Assembly: GCA_013694585.1 (NCBI GenBank)
Contig: JACDCB010000186.1
Coordinates: 1 to 47,308, forward strand
Length of the DNA stretch: 47,308 bases
Direction: 5' to 3'
Source: Candidatus Nitrosopumilus sp.
GTDB taxonomy: Archaea; Thermoproteota; Nitrososphaeria; Nitrososphaerales; Nitrososphaeraceae
The notes under the pieces were generated by a model that worked only from the letters and a program-made list of their open reading frames with translations, was not told the origin of the DNA and ran no database searches. The translations under genes and the position numbers were made by a program. Positions 34,310 to 42,274 of the stretch are shown here, in pieces (within the stretch, counting starts at the first letter, position 1; each line of letters opens with the position of its first letter).

Positions 34310-34447
34310 TTATGTACCCGGCTTGCCTGGTTTAGGTGGTGGTGGTAACTTTTCTAATTTATGGTTAGGATTTGCTAAATAATGTCGTGATGCACCCTCT
34401 CCGCTCAGCACAATATTACAATTAATACATCTATATCTTATGGCCAA
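34310..34447 (-). CDS. Small 45-residue CxxC protein with proline-rich tail
   Basis: A TTG-started frame of 45 codons. It begins MAIRYRCINCNIVLSGEGAS, with a CxxC pair at residues 7-10, two histidines at 22 and 29 as possible further zinc ligands, and a C-terminal PPPPKPGKPG stretch. The sequence is clearly protein-like despite its size. It lies 49 bases downstream of the aCPSF1 stop on the same strand. No family is recognised. Confidence 0.5.
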   Translation of the reverse strand: MAIRYRCINCNIVLSGEGASRHYLANPNHKLEKLPPPPKPGKPGT

Positions 34448-34496
34448 ATCAGTTCAACATTAAGAACATCATACATACGAAAAAACCTATCGAAAT

Positions 34497-36623
34497 TTAC
34501 CTTAGCTTTATGATTTCTCTATTATCCGGGACGCTAGACCTTATTTTCATCCGAGAGTAAATTACACTCGCAATATTCTCTGATTTAGATTTTTCCCCAT
34601 GATTAACCAGTACCCTTTTGGGTCTCACTTTTGAAACAAAGTTTAAAATTTGATTAAAATCACTGTGACCACTAAAACCGTCAATTTTTTGTTTTGAGCA
34701 TCTGACTGGAATTACCTTAACCTTTCCATTCTTATCTATCATGCTAGCTTCAGATATGGTCCCGTCCAAAACCCTACGACCCAGCGTGCCGTTAATCTGA
34801 TAAGATACGAACATAATTTTGTTTTGAGGGTTAGGAGAAATTTGCTTGAAATATTCAACCGATGGACCTCCTTCTAACATTCCGGAAGTTGCCATGATAA
34901 TGGAAGGAGAATCATCGCTAAAGACTTCTTCTCTTTTACCAATTCCATTTATGACCGTAAAATAAGAAGATAAAAACGGATTAGTACCTTCGGATACAGA
35001 TTTTCTCACTTCATATCCTAGATAATGTGCATAAGACATATGGATGGCACTTGCCTCTGATATCATTCCTTCAATAAATATCGGAGATTCCACCAATCGA
35101 CCTTCCCGCATCTCTTTATCTAAGACCAACATTATTTCCTGGGCCCTACCTACAGCAGGAACAGGTATTAGCACCTTTCCACCATGTTTTAAAGTGTGAT
35201 TGATACTCTCAGTAAATGTATTATAAACAACAGATTGATCTGGCATTATATCTGAGCTTGCACCATATGTGCTTTCAGTTATAAGAGTCTCAACACGTGG
35301 GTAATTAGCCAAAGCTCCATCTAGTAACTGTGTTTTAGCGTATTTGTAATCTCCCGTATAAAGGATGTTATGAGCCCCGGAAATATTAATGTGAACAGTA
35401 GCGCTTCCCATAATGTGCCCTGCGTTATTTAGGGTTATTGTAATATCAGGCGATATATCGGTTGGTTTACCATAAGGAAGGGGAATACAATGTTTGATCA
35501 CCTCGTTGATATCCCTGATCTCATAAGGCAGGTATGACCCATTGCTCTGTGCAATCTTTACCGAATCCATTTGCAATAGAGTCATCAAAGGTAAAGTGGG
35601 TTCTGTACAGTAAATCGGACCCTTGTATCCGTACTTGAATATCGCAGGCAAGAACCCTTGATGATCTATGTGGGCATGACTTATTACTACTGCATCTAAT
35701 TCCTCCAAGTTAAAATTAAACCAATCGAGTCTTGGATAAGCATTATAGTTTATATTCTCTCCGGGATTAATGCCGCAATCAAGCATTATTTTACTCTCTG
35801 GGGTTACAACGATAAAACATGACCGTCCTACTTGCTTGACACCACCTAAGCAGTAAATCGCTACCTCTTTGAGATTACTGTATTGATACATTGCTCTATC
35901 ATCAACAGTTTTTTTTGATAAATATCTGGCATTTTTGGCTTGATTATTGTTCGTTAATCCCCTCTCATCATTTGAATCACCATTATACAGTAATGAGGTG
36001 GACAACAAAGGGGGTCTAAAAATTCTTTTTCCTAAACTTTGATAAAAGGTAATGCGTTCTTTGGATGAATTTTTTAATATGGAATGTATATTTTTTATGC
36101 TATTAGAAGGGATATGAGGCGATCGTCTTGTATGTGCAATCCACCCTGTTTCTTTTGCAATTTGTAAAAATATTTCGGGAGTTATCCCCTCGGGATTGTT
36201 TACTTCTAGAATTACCTCGCCTGTAGCTTCATCACAAAATATTACAGTTATCAGGATTTCCTTTGGCAATATTTTATTAATTGCATTACGAGCATCATCC
36301 TCTGAAAGTCTTATAGATGGATCAGTTCTAATTATGAATCTTTTCTTCATCGATTTTGAGAGGGCTGACAGATGAAGGGTTAGCTCTGTCAACGCGAATG
36401 AAGGATCCTTAGTATAAAGAGCAATATTGGCTGCTTCACACCGAACAATCGTTATTTGAGCTTCTTTTGGGATGGATTGCATGACTTGAGATTCCAGCTT
36501 TTCTTCAAATTTTAAGGTAGCTGATAATAGTGAACTTTTATCGCATTTTGTTACACTATTTGAATCCTTTAAAGGTATGGCTCTTTCACGTAAAGTGATT
36601 TTTTCAATTTTCTCATGGGTCAA
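34497..36623 (-). CDS. fttA: aCPSF1 / FttA: KH-domain beta-CASP ribonuclease and termination factor
   Basis: A 708-residue archaeal homologue of CPSF73. Residues about 45-190 hold two KH-type RNA-binding domains (ILITVIFCDEATGEVILEV). The metallo-beta-lactamase core has SHAHIDHQGFLP with HAHIDH at 316-321, NAGHIMGSATVHI, YTGDYKY, the beta-CASP part LITESTYG and VGRAQEIMLVLD, and the C-terminal SGHSDFNQILNF and LVNHGEKS. In other archaea this protein cleaves nascent RNA and terminates transcription. A 30-residue Asn-rich insert (about 212-245) separates KH and nuclease parts. srp19 and purS lie upstream on the same strand. Confidence 0.95.
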   Translation of the reverse strand: MTHEKIEKITLRERAIPLKDSNSVTKCDKSSLLSATLKFEEKLESQVMQSIPKEAQITIVRCEAANIALYTKDPSFALTELTLHLSALSKSMKKRFIIRTDPSIRLSEDDARNAINKILPKEILITVIFCDEATGEVILEVNNPEGITPEIFLQIAKETGWIAHTRRSPHIPSNSIKNIHSILKNSSKERITFYQSLGKRIFRPPLLSTSLLYNGDSNDERGLTNNNQAKNARYLSKKTVDDRAMYQYSNLKEVAIYCLGGVKQVGRSCFIVVTPESKIMLDCGINPGENINYNAYPRLDWFNFNLEELDAVVISHAHIDHQGFLPAIFKYGYKGPIYCTEPTLPLMTLLQMDSVKIAQSNGSYLPYEIRDINEVIKHCIPLPYGKPTDISPDITITLNNAGHIMGSATVHINISGAHNILYTGDYKYAKTQLLDGALANYPRVETLITESTYGASSDIMPDQSVVYNTFTESINHTLKHGGKVLIPVPAVGRAQEIMLVLDKEMREGRLVESPIFIEGMISEASAIHMSYAHYLGYEVRKSVSEGTNPFLSSYFTVINGIGKREEVFSDDSPSIIMATSGMLEGGPSVEYFKQISPNPQNKIMFVSYQINGTLGRRVLDGTISEASMIDKNGKVKVIPVRCSKQKIDGFSGHSDFNQILNFVSKVRPKRVLVNHGEKSKSENIASVIYSRMKIRSSVPDNREIIKLR

Positions 36624-36733
36624 TTTATTATATATTTCCTTAATTTATTTAACATGTCGTAAAAAATCAGACATTCTTCCTATCTACAATTGATTATTTA
36701 TATTTTTAATAAGTAGATGTTTGATGTATCAAG

Positions 36734-37045
36734 TTACCTGCCTTTTAGTTTTGTTCTATTAAGTATCATTTTCTCAGCAATATCCTTTAATATTTTACTC
36801 TTTAGTGATTCATTCTTGGATATCATGATATACCCTGATTTTATGTGTGGTCTTTTAGGTAACCTTGCACCATCATTAATCTGATCTTTTTCAACTTGAT
36901 ATCCCAAGGATTCGGCAGCGACAACCAACTCCGATATCATGGGATCATAGATTGCCATCGATTTTGATATCCTTCTACCTTTCCCTCTTGAAAAGTTCTT
37001 ATTATAGTAGTCTACCCAGATGATAACATTTTCATAGTCCTTCAA
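36734..37045 (-). CDS. srp19: Signal recognition particle 19 kDa protein
   Basis: A 103-residue SRP19, which binds 7S RNA and prepares it for SRP54. It shows VIIWVDYYNKNFSRGKGRRI (about 7-26), then AAESLGYQVEKD and ARLPKRPHIKSGYIMI (about 60-75), with a basic C-terminus. It lies 81 bases downstream of purS on the same strand and 110 bases upstream of aCPSF1. The srp19-gar1-tfb neighbourhood seen here recurs in archaea. Confidence 0.92.
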   Translation of the reverse strand: MKDYENVIIWVDYYNKNFSRGKGRRISKSMAIYDPMISELVVAAESLGYQVEKDQINDGARLPKRPHIKSGYIMISKNESLKSKILKDIAEKMILNRTKLKGR

Positions 37046-37126
37046 ATGCCTTGTAATAAAAAAAGTTCGTTCTAACCTTTAAGTTTTTTTATGCTAATCA
37101 ATTGCAAATAAAAGTAATCAATTATT

Positions 37127-37405
37127 TTAGACTTTTCTAATCGAAAGTTCACAATTACTTACTATCGGATTATAAATCCTTAAATCATCACACATTTTCT
37201 TTACTTTTAACAAAGCTTCTGCCTCATTCTTTGATAATATTTTGATTAAAAAGGATTTAGCTGATCTGACTGAAACTATATCGGAATAGTTCTCTTTGAG
37301 AATTAGATCGTTAAGCACTGTTTCTCCTTCAGGGTCGTTGAGAAATGGTTTGTTCTCGATGCTCACGTTAACGAGAAATATTTTCTTTTTTTTGGCTTCA
37401 GTCAT
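37127..37405 (-). CDS. purS: Phosphoribosylformylglycinamidine synthase subunit PurS
   Basis: A 92-residue PurS, the small bridging subunit of FGAM synthase (with PurL and PurQ) in purine synthesis. It reads NKPFLNDPEGETVLNDLIL (about 18-36), SVRSAKSFLIKIL (about 46-58) and VKKMCDDLRIYNPIVSNCEL (about 68-87), the family's three conserved patches. PurQ and PurL are not in this window. Its start faces the tRNA-Thr gene across 77 bases. Confidence 0.9.
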   Translation of the reverse strand: MTEAKKKKIFLVNVSIENKPFLNDPEGETVLNDLILKENYSDIVSVRSAKSFLIKILSKNEAEALLKVKKMCDDLRIYNPIVSNCELSIRKV

Positions 37406-37430
37406 ATATACTTCTTAAAAAAAGAAGGTC

Positions 37431-37440
37431 ATTATATATA
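37431..37440 (-). promoter_or_regulatory. Possible TATA box for purS
   Basis: ATTATATATA lies 26-35 bases before the purS ATG on the minus strand. It fits a leaderless or near-leaderless transcript. Confidence 0.4.
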
Positions 37441-37446
37441 CAAAAG

Positions 37447-37457
37447 CTTTTAATTAC
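37447..37457 (+). promoter_or_regulatory. Possible TATA box for tRNA-Thr
   Basis: CTTTTAATTAC lies about 26-36 bases before the first base of the tRNA. It matches the usual archaeal TATA distance for a tRNA transcript beginning close to its mature end. Confidence 0.4.
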
Positions 37458-37482
37458 AGAATTTAATTGATAATAAAATCAT

Positions 37483-37556
37483 GGTCATGTAGCTCAGCCT
37501 GGCAGAGCGAAGGTTTTGTAAACCTTAGGTCGCGGGTTCAAATCCCGTCATGACCT
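37483..37556 (+). tRNA. tRNA-Thr, anticodon UGU
   Basis: The acceptor stem GGTCATG (37483-37489) pairs with CATGACC (37549-37555), with discriminator T. The D arm has AGCTCAGCCTGGCAGAGC. The anticodon stem AAGGT/ACCTT encloses the loop TTTGTAA, giving anticodon TGT. The T arm is CGGGTTCAAATCCCG. All stems pair and no intron is present. CCA is not encoded. Confidence 0.96.
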
Positions 37557-37611
37557 ATCTGGATGACTATCCATTAATAATAATAATTATTGATTGATTT
37601 GATAGCTTTAA

Positions 37612-37953
37612 TTGACAGAAGAATATGTAAGTAATAGTGATTATCGGATTTTGACTATGGAATTGCTGGGAGAAATACTGCATTTTTCTAAGAGCGGTCG
37701 CTTAATAGTAAGAATCGAGAATAATGATTCACATGTGAAATCGGGGTTGATAGTATTAGATAATAAAGATAAAAAGGTTGGCAAGATTGCTGAATTGATC
37801 GGGTCGGTGAACTCTCCATATGCCTCCATAATTCCTTTTGTTCAAGCCAAGAGTAAGATGGCAGGCTTAAAAGTGTATTTTGCCATAACTGGAAAAAAAG
37901 ACTTTTATTTCAAATCTAAAAACAAAAGGAAAATTAAGAATAATAAAAAATAG
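37612..37953 (+). CDS. gar1: H/ACA ribonucleoprotein subunit Gar1
   Basis: A 113-residue archaeal Gar1. It has the six-stranded barrel pattern LGEILHFSKSGRLIVRI (about 19-35), VLDNKDKKVGKIAELIGSVNSPYASI (about 48-73), and a Lys-rich C-terminal tail. It is the accessory subunit of the guide-RNA pseudouridine synthase (Cbf5, Nop10, L7Ae). The start is TTG at 37612, 56 bases after the tRNA. tfb follows by 9 bases, a common archaeal pair. Confidence 0.92.
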   Translation: MTEEYVSNSDYRILTMELLGEILHFSKSGRLIVRIENNDSHVKSGLIVLDNKDKKVGKIAELIGSVNSPYASIIPFVQAKSKMAGLKVYFAITGKKDFYFKSKNKRKIKNNKK

Positions 37954-37962
37954 GTGACATAA

Positions 37963-39021
37963 GTGGTTTTGAATGTAGATCTTAAGAATGAATGCCCTGA
38001 ATGTCATGCAAACCTCGTGCAAGATACAGTAAAAGGCGAATTTGTATGTAGCCTATGTGGATATGTGGTTGAAGAAAATTTGGAATATCAAGGTCCAGAT
38101 GCTTATGTTAGCGACCCTGGACACAAATCGAATAACCTGAGAGCTAGTGGTGTAAATAGTGTTGCGTATCATGATTATGGTCTTCATACTGAAATAGATA
38201 ACCAATGCAAGGACTATTCTGGTCGACACTTCAATGATGATATCAGAAAGTCAGTTGTCAATCTTAGGAAATGGAACAGTATTATAAGAATCTCAAATTC
38301 GAAAGACAGGAGACTATCAAATGTGTTATCAAAAATTAATGAGACTTGTTCGCTCATGTCATTTCCCAAAGTTGTATGTGAAACGGCAGCATTAATTTAT
38401 AGAAATTATGAGAATAGGAACGATACCAAGGGAAAATCTTCAGTATGCATGGCTGCAGCTGCTATATACTATGCCTGTAAAATTTGTAAAGTTCTCAGAT
38501 CACTAAACGAAATAGTAAAATATAATGGTAACACCGAAGACACTAATGAAAATCTCAAACTAGCTTCGAAATACTATCGCTCGATGGTATTGATTTGTGA
38601 AAACGATGATACCAATTTGACAATCCAAACTCAAGACAAAATTACCAATTTTATAGAGCAAGATCCAAAAGCCCGAAATAAAAACAAACAGAGTTTTACA
38701 ATAGTAAATATGCAATCAATCAATATAAATCAGTATATATCTAAATTGGCTAACACAGCAAAGTTTGATGTTAAAATAGAGCGTCTGGCCATAGAGATAG
38801 CGAAAAAAACGGAGAATCATTTGCTATCAGATGGCAAATCACCTAATGGAATTGCAGCTGCTTATCTATATCTAGCATCGGTCCTTCTTGGAATTAATAT
38901 ATTACAGATGGATATATCCCGATTAGCTGGGGTTACAGAAGTGACTATACGTAATAGATGCAAAGATATTCTTACGTGTTTCAGAATAACACTCAAAGTA
39001 AAGCCAATTTTAAAGATATAA
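37963..39021 (+). CDS. tfb: Transcription initiation factor TFB, divergent
   Basis: A 352-residue TFB with an N-terminal zinc ribbon (Cys11, Cys14, Cys29, Cys32 in CPEC and CSLC) and two cyclin repeats (about 90-195 and 245-345). Repeat 2 is well conserved (GKSPNGIAAAYLYLASVLLG, AGVTEVTIRNRCKDI). Unusual features are the B-reader region, where the normal GPEWRAF-type sequence reads GPDAYVSD, a less conserved repeat 1, and an added polar linker of about 40 residues between repeats (about 205-245). The start is GTG at 37963. It sits in the ancestral gar1-tfb position, yet looks like a specialised paralogue. Confidence 0.9.
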   Translation: MVLNVDLKNECPECHANLVQDTVKGEFVCSLCGYVVEENLEYQGPDAYVSDPGHKSNNLRASGVNSVAYHDYGLHTEIDNQCKDYSGRHFNDDIRKSVVNLRKWNSIIRISNSKDRRLSNVLSKINETCSLMSFPKVVCETAALIYRNYENRNDTKGKSSVCMAAAAIYYACKICKVLRSLNEIVKYNGNTEDTNENLKLASKYYRSMVLICENDDTNLTIQTQDKITNFIEQDPKARNKNKQSFTIVNMQSININQYISKLANTAKFDVKIERLAIEIAKKTENHLLSDGKSPNGIAAAYLYLASVLLGINILQMDISRLAGVTEVTIRNRCKDILTCFRITLKVKPILKI

Positions 39022-39053
39022 ATAATCTGAAAATATAGAAATTCTGTTTAACA

Positions 39054-39371
39054 ATGGGCGGAAATAAGAAAAAGCCAAGTCAGTCGAATGCTTCTAAATC
39101 CCAAGAGAATAAGGGAGGTAAAAAAGAAGAGGTAAAAAAGACTCCAGCTTCTAAAACTCAGCAGAAACAAAAGCTCTCGGTATTTATTGAAGAAGCTCAA
39201 GGGTTAAAGACGCTGGACTCGATGAAAGCCATCACGGTTCATTCATTTGCAAGGGCATTAGGTGTGAAAATTTCGGTTGCTAATAATTTCTTAAAAAATT
39301 TAGAAAGCAAGAACATCATAAAATCAATAGGCGGATATAGTGGGCATAGAATATACCAAAAGTCAAAATAA
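39054..39371 (+). CDS. rps25e: 30S ribosomal protein S25e (eS25)
   Basis: A 105-residue protein. The Lys/Ser-rich first 40 residues are disordered. They are followed by the eS25 winged helix with SMKAITVHSFARALGVKISV (about 57-76), FLKNLESKNIIKSIGGYSGH and a terminal basic strand. It lies 32 bases after tfb on the same strand. Confidence 0.9.
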   Translation: MGGNKKKPSQSNASKSQENKGGKKEEVKKTPASKTQQKQKLSVFIEEAQGLKTLDSMKAITVHSFARALGVKISVANNFLKNLESKNIIKSIGGYSGHRIYQKSK

Positions 39372-39378
39372 TTAATTT

Positions 39379-39774
39379 TTAATTTAGTGACTTATTTATG
39401 CTCAGATAGTCTCCAACTCTAAAAGATTGTAATATATCGATGTTATTTGAGGTAACCCTTCCCAATAGGTTCAGTTTTTGATCTAGCGTAGCGTCGCATA
39501 GGAAAATACAAAGAAAATTTCCTAATGGGGAAAATGCTATATCACCTTTTTTAAAAGAGTTGACGGGTTTTTCGGATCCCAGCTGTAGCGCTACCTGGAT
39601 GTAAATAAATTTACCATCGTAGCTATTAATTCTACCAAATAATGGGAAAACATTGATTAAGTTTTTTATAGTTAAGGGTGAGAGATGTCTTCTAAATTCG
39701 CCTTGCAATTCATGTGCCCGATTTAACTCTATTTTTATTGGTATTCTCGAAACACTTTGAAACTCAGATGACAT
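39379..39774 (-). CDS. Cyclophilin-like fold protein
   Basis: A 131-residue protein resembling the small archaeal/Thermotoga cyclophilin-like family. It has the pattern RIPIKIELNRAHELQGEFRRHLSPLTIKNL, then LGSEKPVNSFKKGDIAFSPLG (about 67-87) and a final DYLSIN strand. These proteins share the cyclophilin barrel but lack classical prolyl-isomerase residues, and no activity is established. It is convergent with eS25 (7 bases) and divergent from rpoK. Confidence 0.75.
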   Translation of the reverse strand: MSSEFQSVSRIPIKIELNRAHELQGEFRRHLSPLTIKNLINVFPLFGRINSYDGKFIYIQVALQLGSEKPVNSFKKGDIAFSPLGNFLCIFLCDATLDQKLNLLGRVTSNNIDILQSFRVGDYLSINKSLN

Positions 39775-39790
39775 ATATGTCGATAAAAGG

Positions 39791-39798
39791 TTTATAAA
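39791..39798 (-). promoter_or_regulatory. Possible TATA box for the cyclophilin-like gene
   Basis: TTTATAAA (a palindromic-type TATA element) lies 17-24 bases before the minus-strand ATG at 39774. It fits leaderless transcription. Confidence 0.4.
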
Positions 39799-39849
39799 TA
39801 TGAACTTTCAGCAACATTTAATTATATATTTTAATCTTTTTGCATAGTA

Positions 39850-40302
39850 GTGGCTGTCAAGCGAGCAAAAAAGAAGTCAAGTACTGTGAAGGATGATGAG
39901 TTGGACATGGATAAAATTGGTGACGGGGGAATAGACAACTTGCAAGTAGGAGATGTTAGTAGTAACTCAAGGGAAGCGGATAAAAAAGAGTCAAACAGGG
40001 TAATAACATACAAAACTTATGACGCCGATGTAGAATTCAAGCTGAAGGAGATTCCATCTAAGAATGATGAAATCTTAATTGGTCCTGCTCGATTAACTAG
40101 ATTTGAAAAAGCTAGGATTACAGGAGCCCGCTCGTTGCAATTGTCATTGGGCGCTCCCATTCTAACAAAGATACCGCCAGAATTTACAGATACCATCATG
40201 ATAGCCAAATATGAACTGGAAAAGAAAACTTTGCCAATTTCTATAAGGAGAATACTTCCGAATGGACTATATCAAGATATACCGATAGAATGGACTATAT
40301 AG
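39850..40302 (+). CDS. rpoK: DNA-directed RNA polymerase subunit K (Rpo6/RpoK) with N-terminal extension
   Basis: A 150-residue protein whose C-terminal 75 residues are RpoK/RPB6: ILIGPARLTRFEKARITGARSLQLSLGAP (about 76-104), then TIMIAKYELEKKTLPISIRRILPNG (about 115-139). The first 70 residues are charged, acidic and Ser-rich, an extension much like that of eukaryotic RPB6. The start is GTG at 39850, preceded by an AT-rich TTTAATTATATATTTTAA stretch at about 39814-39831, a likely promoter. Confidence 0.92.
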   Translation: MAVKRAKKKSSTVKDDELDMDKIGDGGIDNLQVGDVSSNSREADKKESNRVITYKTYDADVEFKLKEIPSKNDEILIGPARLTRFEKARITGARSLQLSLGAPILTKIPPEFTDTIMIAKYELEKKTLPISIRRILPNGLYQDIPIEWTI

Positions 40303-40324
40303 GCAAGAATGATAGAAACTATAG

Positions 40325-41728
40325 TTATTTATTTCTGACGAAAAGATAAACGTCGTTGAAATTTGTGCCCGTGTAACCTGTGTCTATTTTTGAATGTAAT
40401 TTTGTGAGCAATACATTGGTGTTTTTGCTATTAAGATAATAATTAACATCGAAGTTTTTGCTTTTCAATAATTCAATAGTCTTTGGTGCGATGAAGGCAC
40501 CGGCTGAAGTGGAGTTTCCATCAATACCGTCAGTCCCGATGCAAATAACGGAAAAATCAAGAAAATCGGAGTCCTTTATTACTTGCAACAGGCTACAGAT
40601 TGCCTCCTGATTTCTACCCCCAATCCCAATCTTTCCACCTGATATTATATTGGTGACTTCTCCACCTAAAACGATACACGTTTTCGGCTCGAGTTTAGTA
40701 TTAATGATTTTCGATGCAATTTTATTGAAATCACTCATTGAAATTCCATAATTTGATCCCATATAATTTGTAGAATAACCTCGCATTTTGAAACATTCCT
40801 GAATGAGTCGACAAAATTTTGAATTGTTTCCAATGATGATGTTGGTGATGTTCCTTGAACTAAATTCCTTTGGTTTCAAGGTCTCCGGTATTTCACACCT
40901 AACCCCTGACTCTAGTATAACTTTTATCTTTCTGATTGATTCGGATTTGCTATCTAAGATGAAATAGTTATTCAAAATAGAAAGAGCATCTTTAAAGGAA
41001 GATCTGTCAGAGGATGTCAATCCTGACCCAATCGTATCGAGATGATCACCTACTACATCGGATAGAATTAAACTAATGACTGGAGTGGTAGGATCTATCC
41101 AGTGCAATATTTTACCACCCTTGATTTGTGAAAGATGCTTTCTAACTATATTTATCTCCCTTATATTAGCACCAGAAGTTATCAGCAATTTATTAATAAT
41201 TTTTTTGTCCACAAGGTTAATCCCCTTAATTGGAGATACTATTAGAGAGGATGAACCTCCAGATATTAAGAAGACTATTAATTGTATACCTTTTCTACTT
41301 TGTAATTCCTTAACCACTTTTCTAGCAGCCCAGGCACTTTTGACATTTGGAATTGGGTGAGATGACTGTATTATTGTTACTTTATCCAATAATTCAAAAT
41401 TTTTTTTATGCAGCATATATCCGATAGGGACAATCAATATGGATTTCTTAATTCTATCACTCATTTTATCAAAGAATCCAACTAACATTTTTTCAGACGC
41501 TTTGCCAACGCTAACAACCAATGTCGATTCTTTGCTAGGGAGATCAAATTTGTGTACTTTATTATTTAAATCGGTAATTTGCACATCTGAATCTACATGA
41601 ATAGATTCACTAACGAGCCGTTCAGGATCAGTATATTTGAAAGCATAATCCAAAGCATATAGGGAATCACGTAATGATTTACAATTATGATATCTAAGAA
41701 TAGTATCTTTGTTTCTAATGATACTCAT
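40325..41728 (-). CDS. Glycerate 2-kinase (MOFRL family)
   Basis: A 467-residue GckA/TtuD-type kinase that makes 2-phosphoglycerate from glycerate. Visible are VVSVGKASEKMLVGF, IVFLISGGSSSLIVSPI (about 150-166), REINIVRKHLSQIKGGKIL (about 192-210), LSDVVGDHLDTIGSGLTS, and the C-terminal MOFRL domain with CIVLGGEVTN, GIGGRNQEA and ICIGTDGIDGNSTSAGAF (about 397-414). Its product enters the pool served by ApgM at 14471. The ATG at 41728 follows the AT-rich gap shared with the DUF2203 gene. Confidence 0.92.
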   Translation of the reverse strand: MSIIRNKDTILRYHNCKSLRDSLYALDYAFKYTDPERLVSESIHVDSDVQITDLNNKVHKFDLPSKESTLVVSVGKASEKMLVGFFDKMSDRIKKSILIVPIGYMLHKKNFELLDKVTIIQSSHPIPNVKSAWAARKVVKELQSRKGIQLIVFLISGGSSSLIVSPIKGINLVDKKIINKLLITSGANIREINIVRKHLSQIKGGKILHWIDPTTPVISLILSDVVGDHLDTIGSGLTSSDRSSFKDALSILNNYFILDSKSESIRKIKVILESGVRCEIPETLKPKEFSSRNITNIIIGNNSKFCRLIQECFKMRGYSTNYMGSNYGISMSDFNKIASKIINTKLEPKTCIVLGGEVTNIISGGKIGIGGRNQEAICSLLQVIKDSDFLDFSVICIGTDGIDGNSTSAGAFIAPKTIELLKSKNFDVNYYLNSKNTNVLLTKLHSKIDTGYTGTNFNDVYLFVRNK

Positions 41729-41838
41729 TAGAATTCAGTTGAGTAATCCTATTATTAATCCATATTTGTTATAGTATTGATAATATTAATACCAGTGCAT
41801 TAAATAAAAATAAATATTTATTGATCCTACTTCTCTCT

Positions 41839-42261
41839 ATGTTTAATTTCTTCACCCCTATCAAAGCTAACAGTATATTACCAGAAGTAAAGGTTAAATT
41901 TGCCAATATTCTGACGCAAAGAGATAGTATAATGGAACTTCAGGCCGAACTAAATTCTATAGTGGATCAAGAAGTATCACACGAGGCTTTTTTTATGAAG
42001 AAGAGTCAAGTAAACAAGGCAATTACTGAACTGTATAGAGATATCGAAGATCTTGAAGGATTAGGCATATTGATTAAAAGTTTTGATGAAGGCCTATTAG
42101 ATTTCCCCTCCAAACGATTTAACGAGGAGGTATGGTTGTGTTGGAAGCTAGGTGAGGATAAAATAAAATTTTGGCATGGGAAAAATGAAGGGTTTATGGG
42201 TAGGAAACCACTTTCAATTAGAGGCAGTTTTAATAATGATGATTTAGCAGATTTACGTTAG
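41839..42261 (+). CDS. DUF2203-family protein
   Basis: About 140 residues matching DUF2203. It opens FNFFTPIKANSILPEVKVKF, has a helical middle, then GLLDFPSKRFNEEVWLCWKLGED (about 102-124) and IKFWHGKNEGFMGRKPL, the family's signature. Function is unknown in any organism to my knowledge. The frame is open from a TTG at 41821, but the ATG at 41839 gives the usual N-terminus. It ends 13 bases before trpE. Confidence 0.85.
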   Translation: MFNFFTPIKANSILPEVKVKFANILTQRDSIMELQAELNSIVDQEVSHEAFFMKKSQVNKAITELYRDIEDLEGLGILIKSFDEGLLDFPSKRFNEEVWLCWKLGEDKIKFWHGKNEGFMGRKPLSIRGSFNNDDLADLR

Positions 42262-42274
42262 ATAGGGATTTTTA

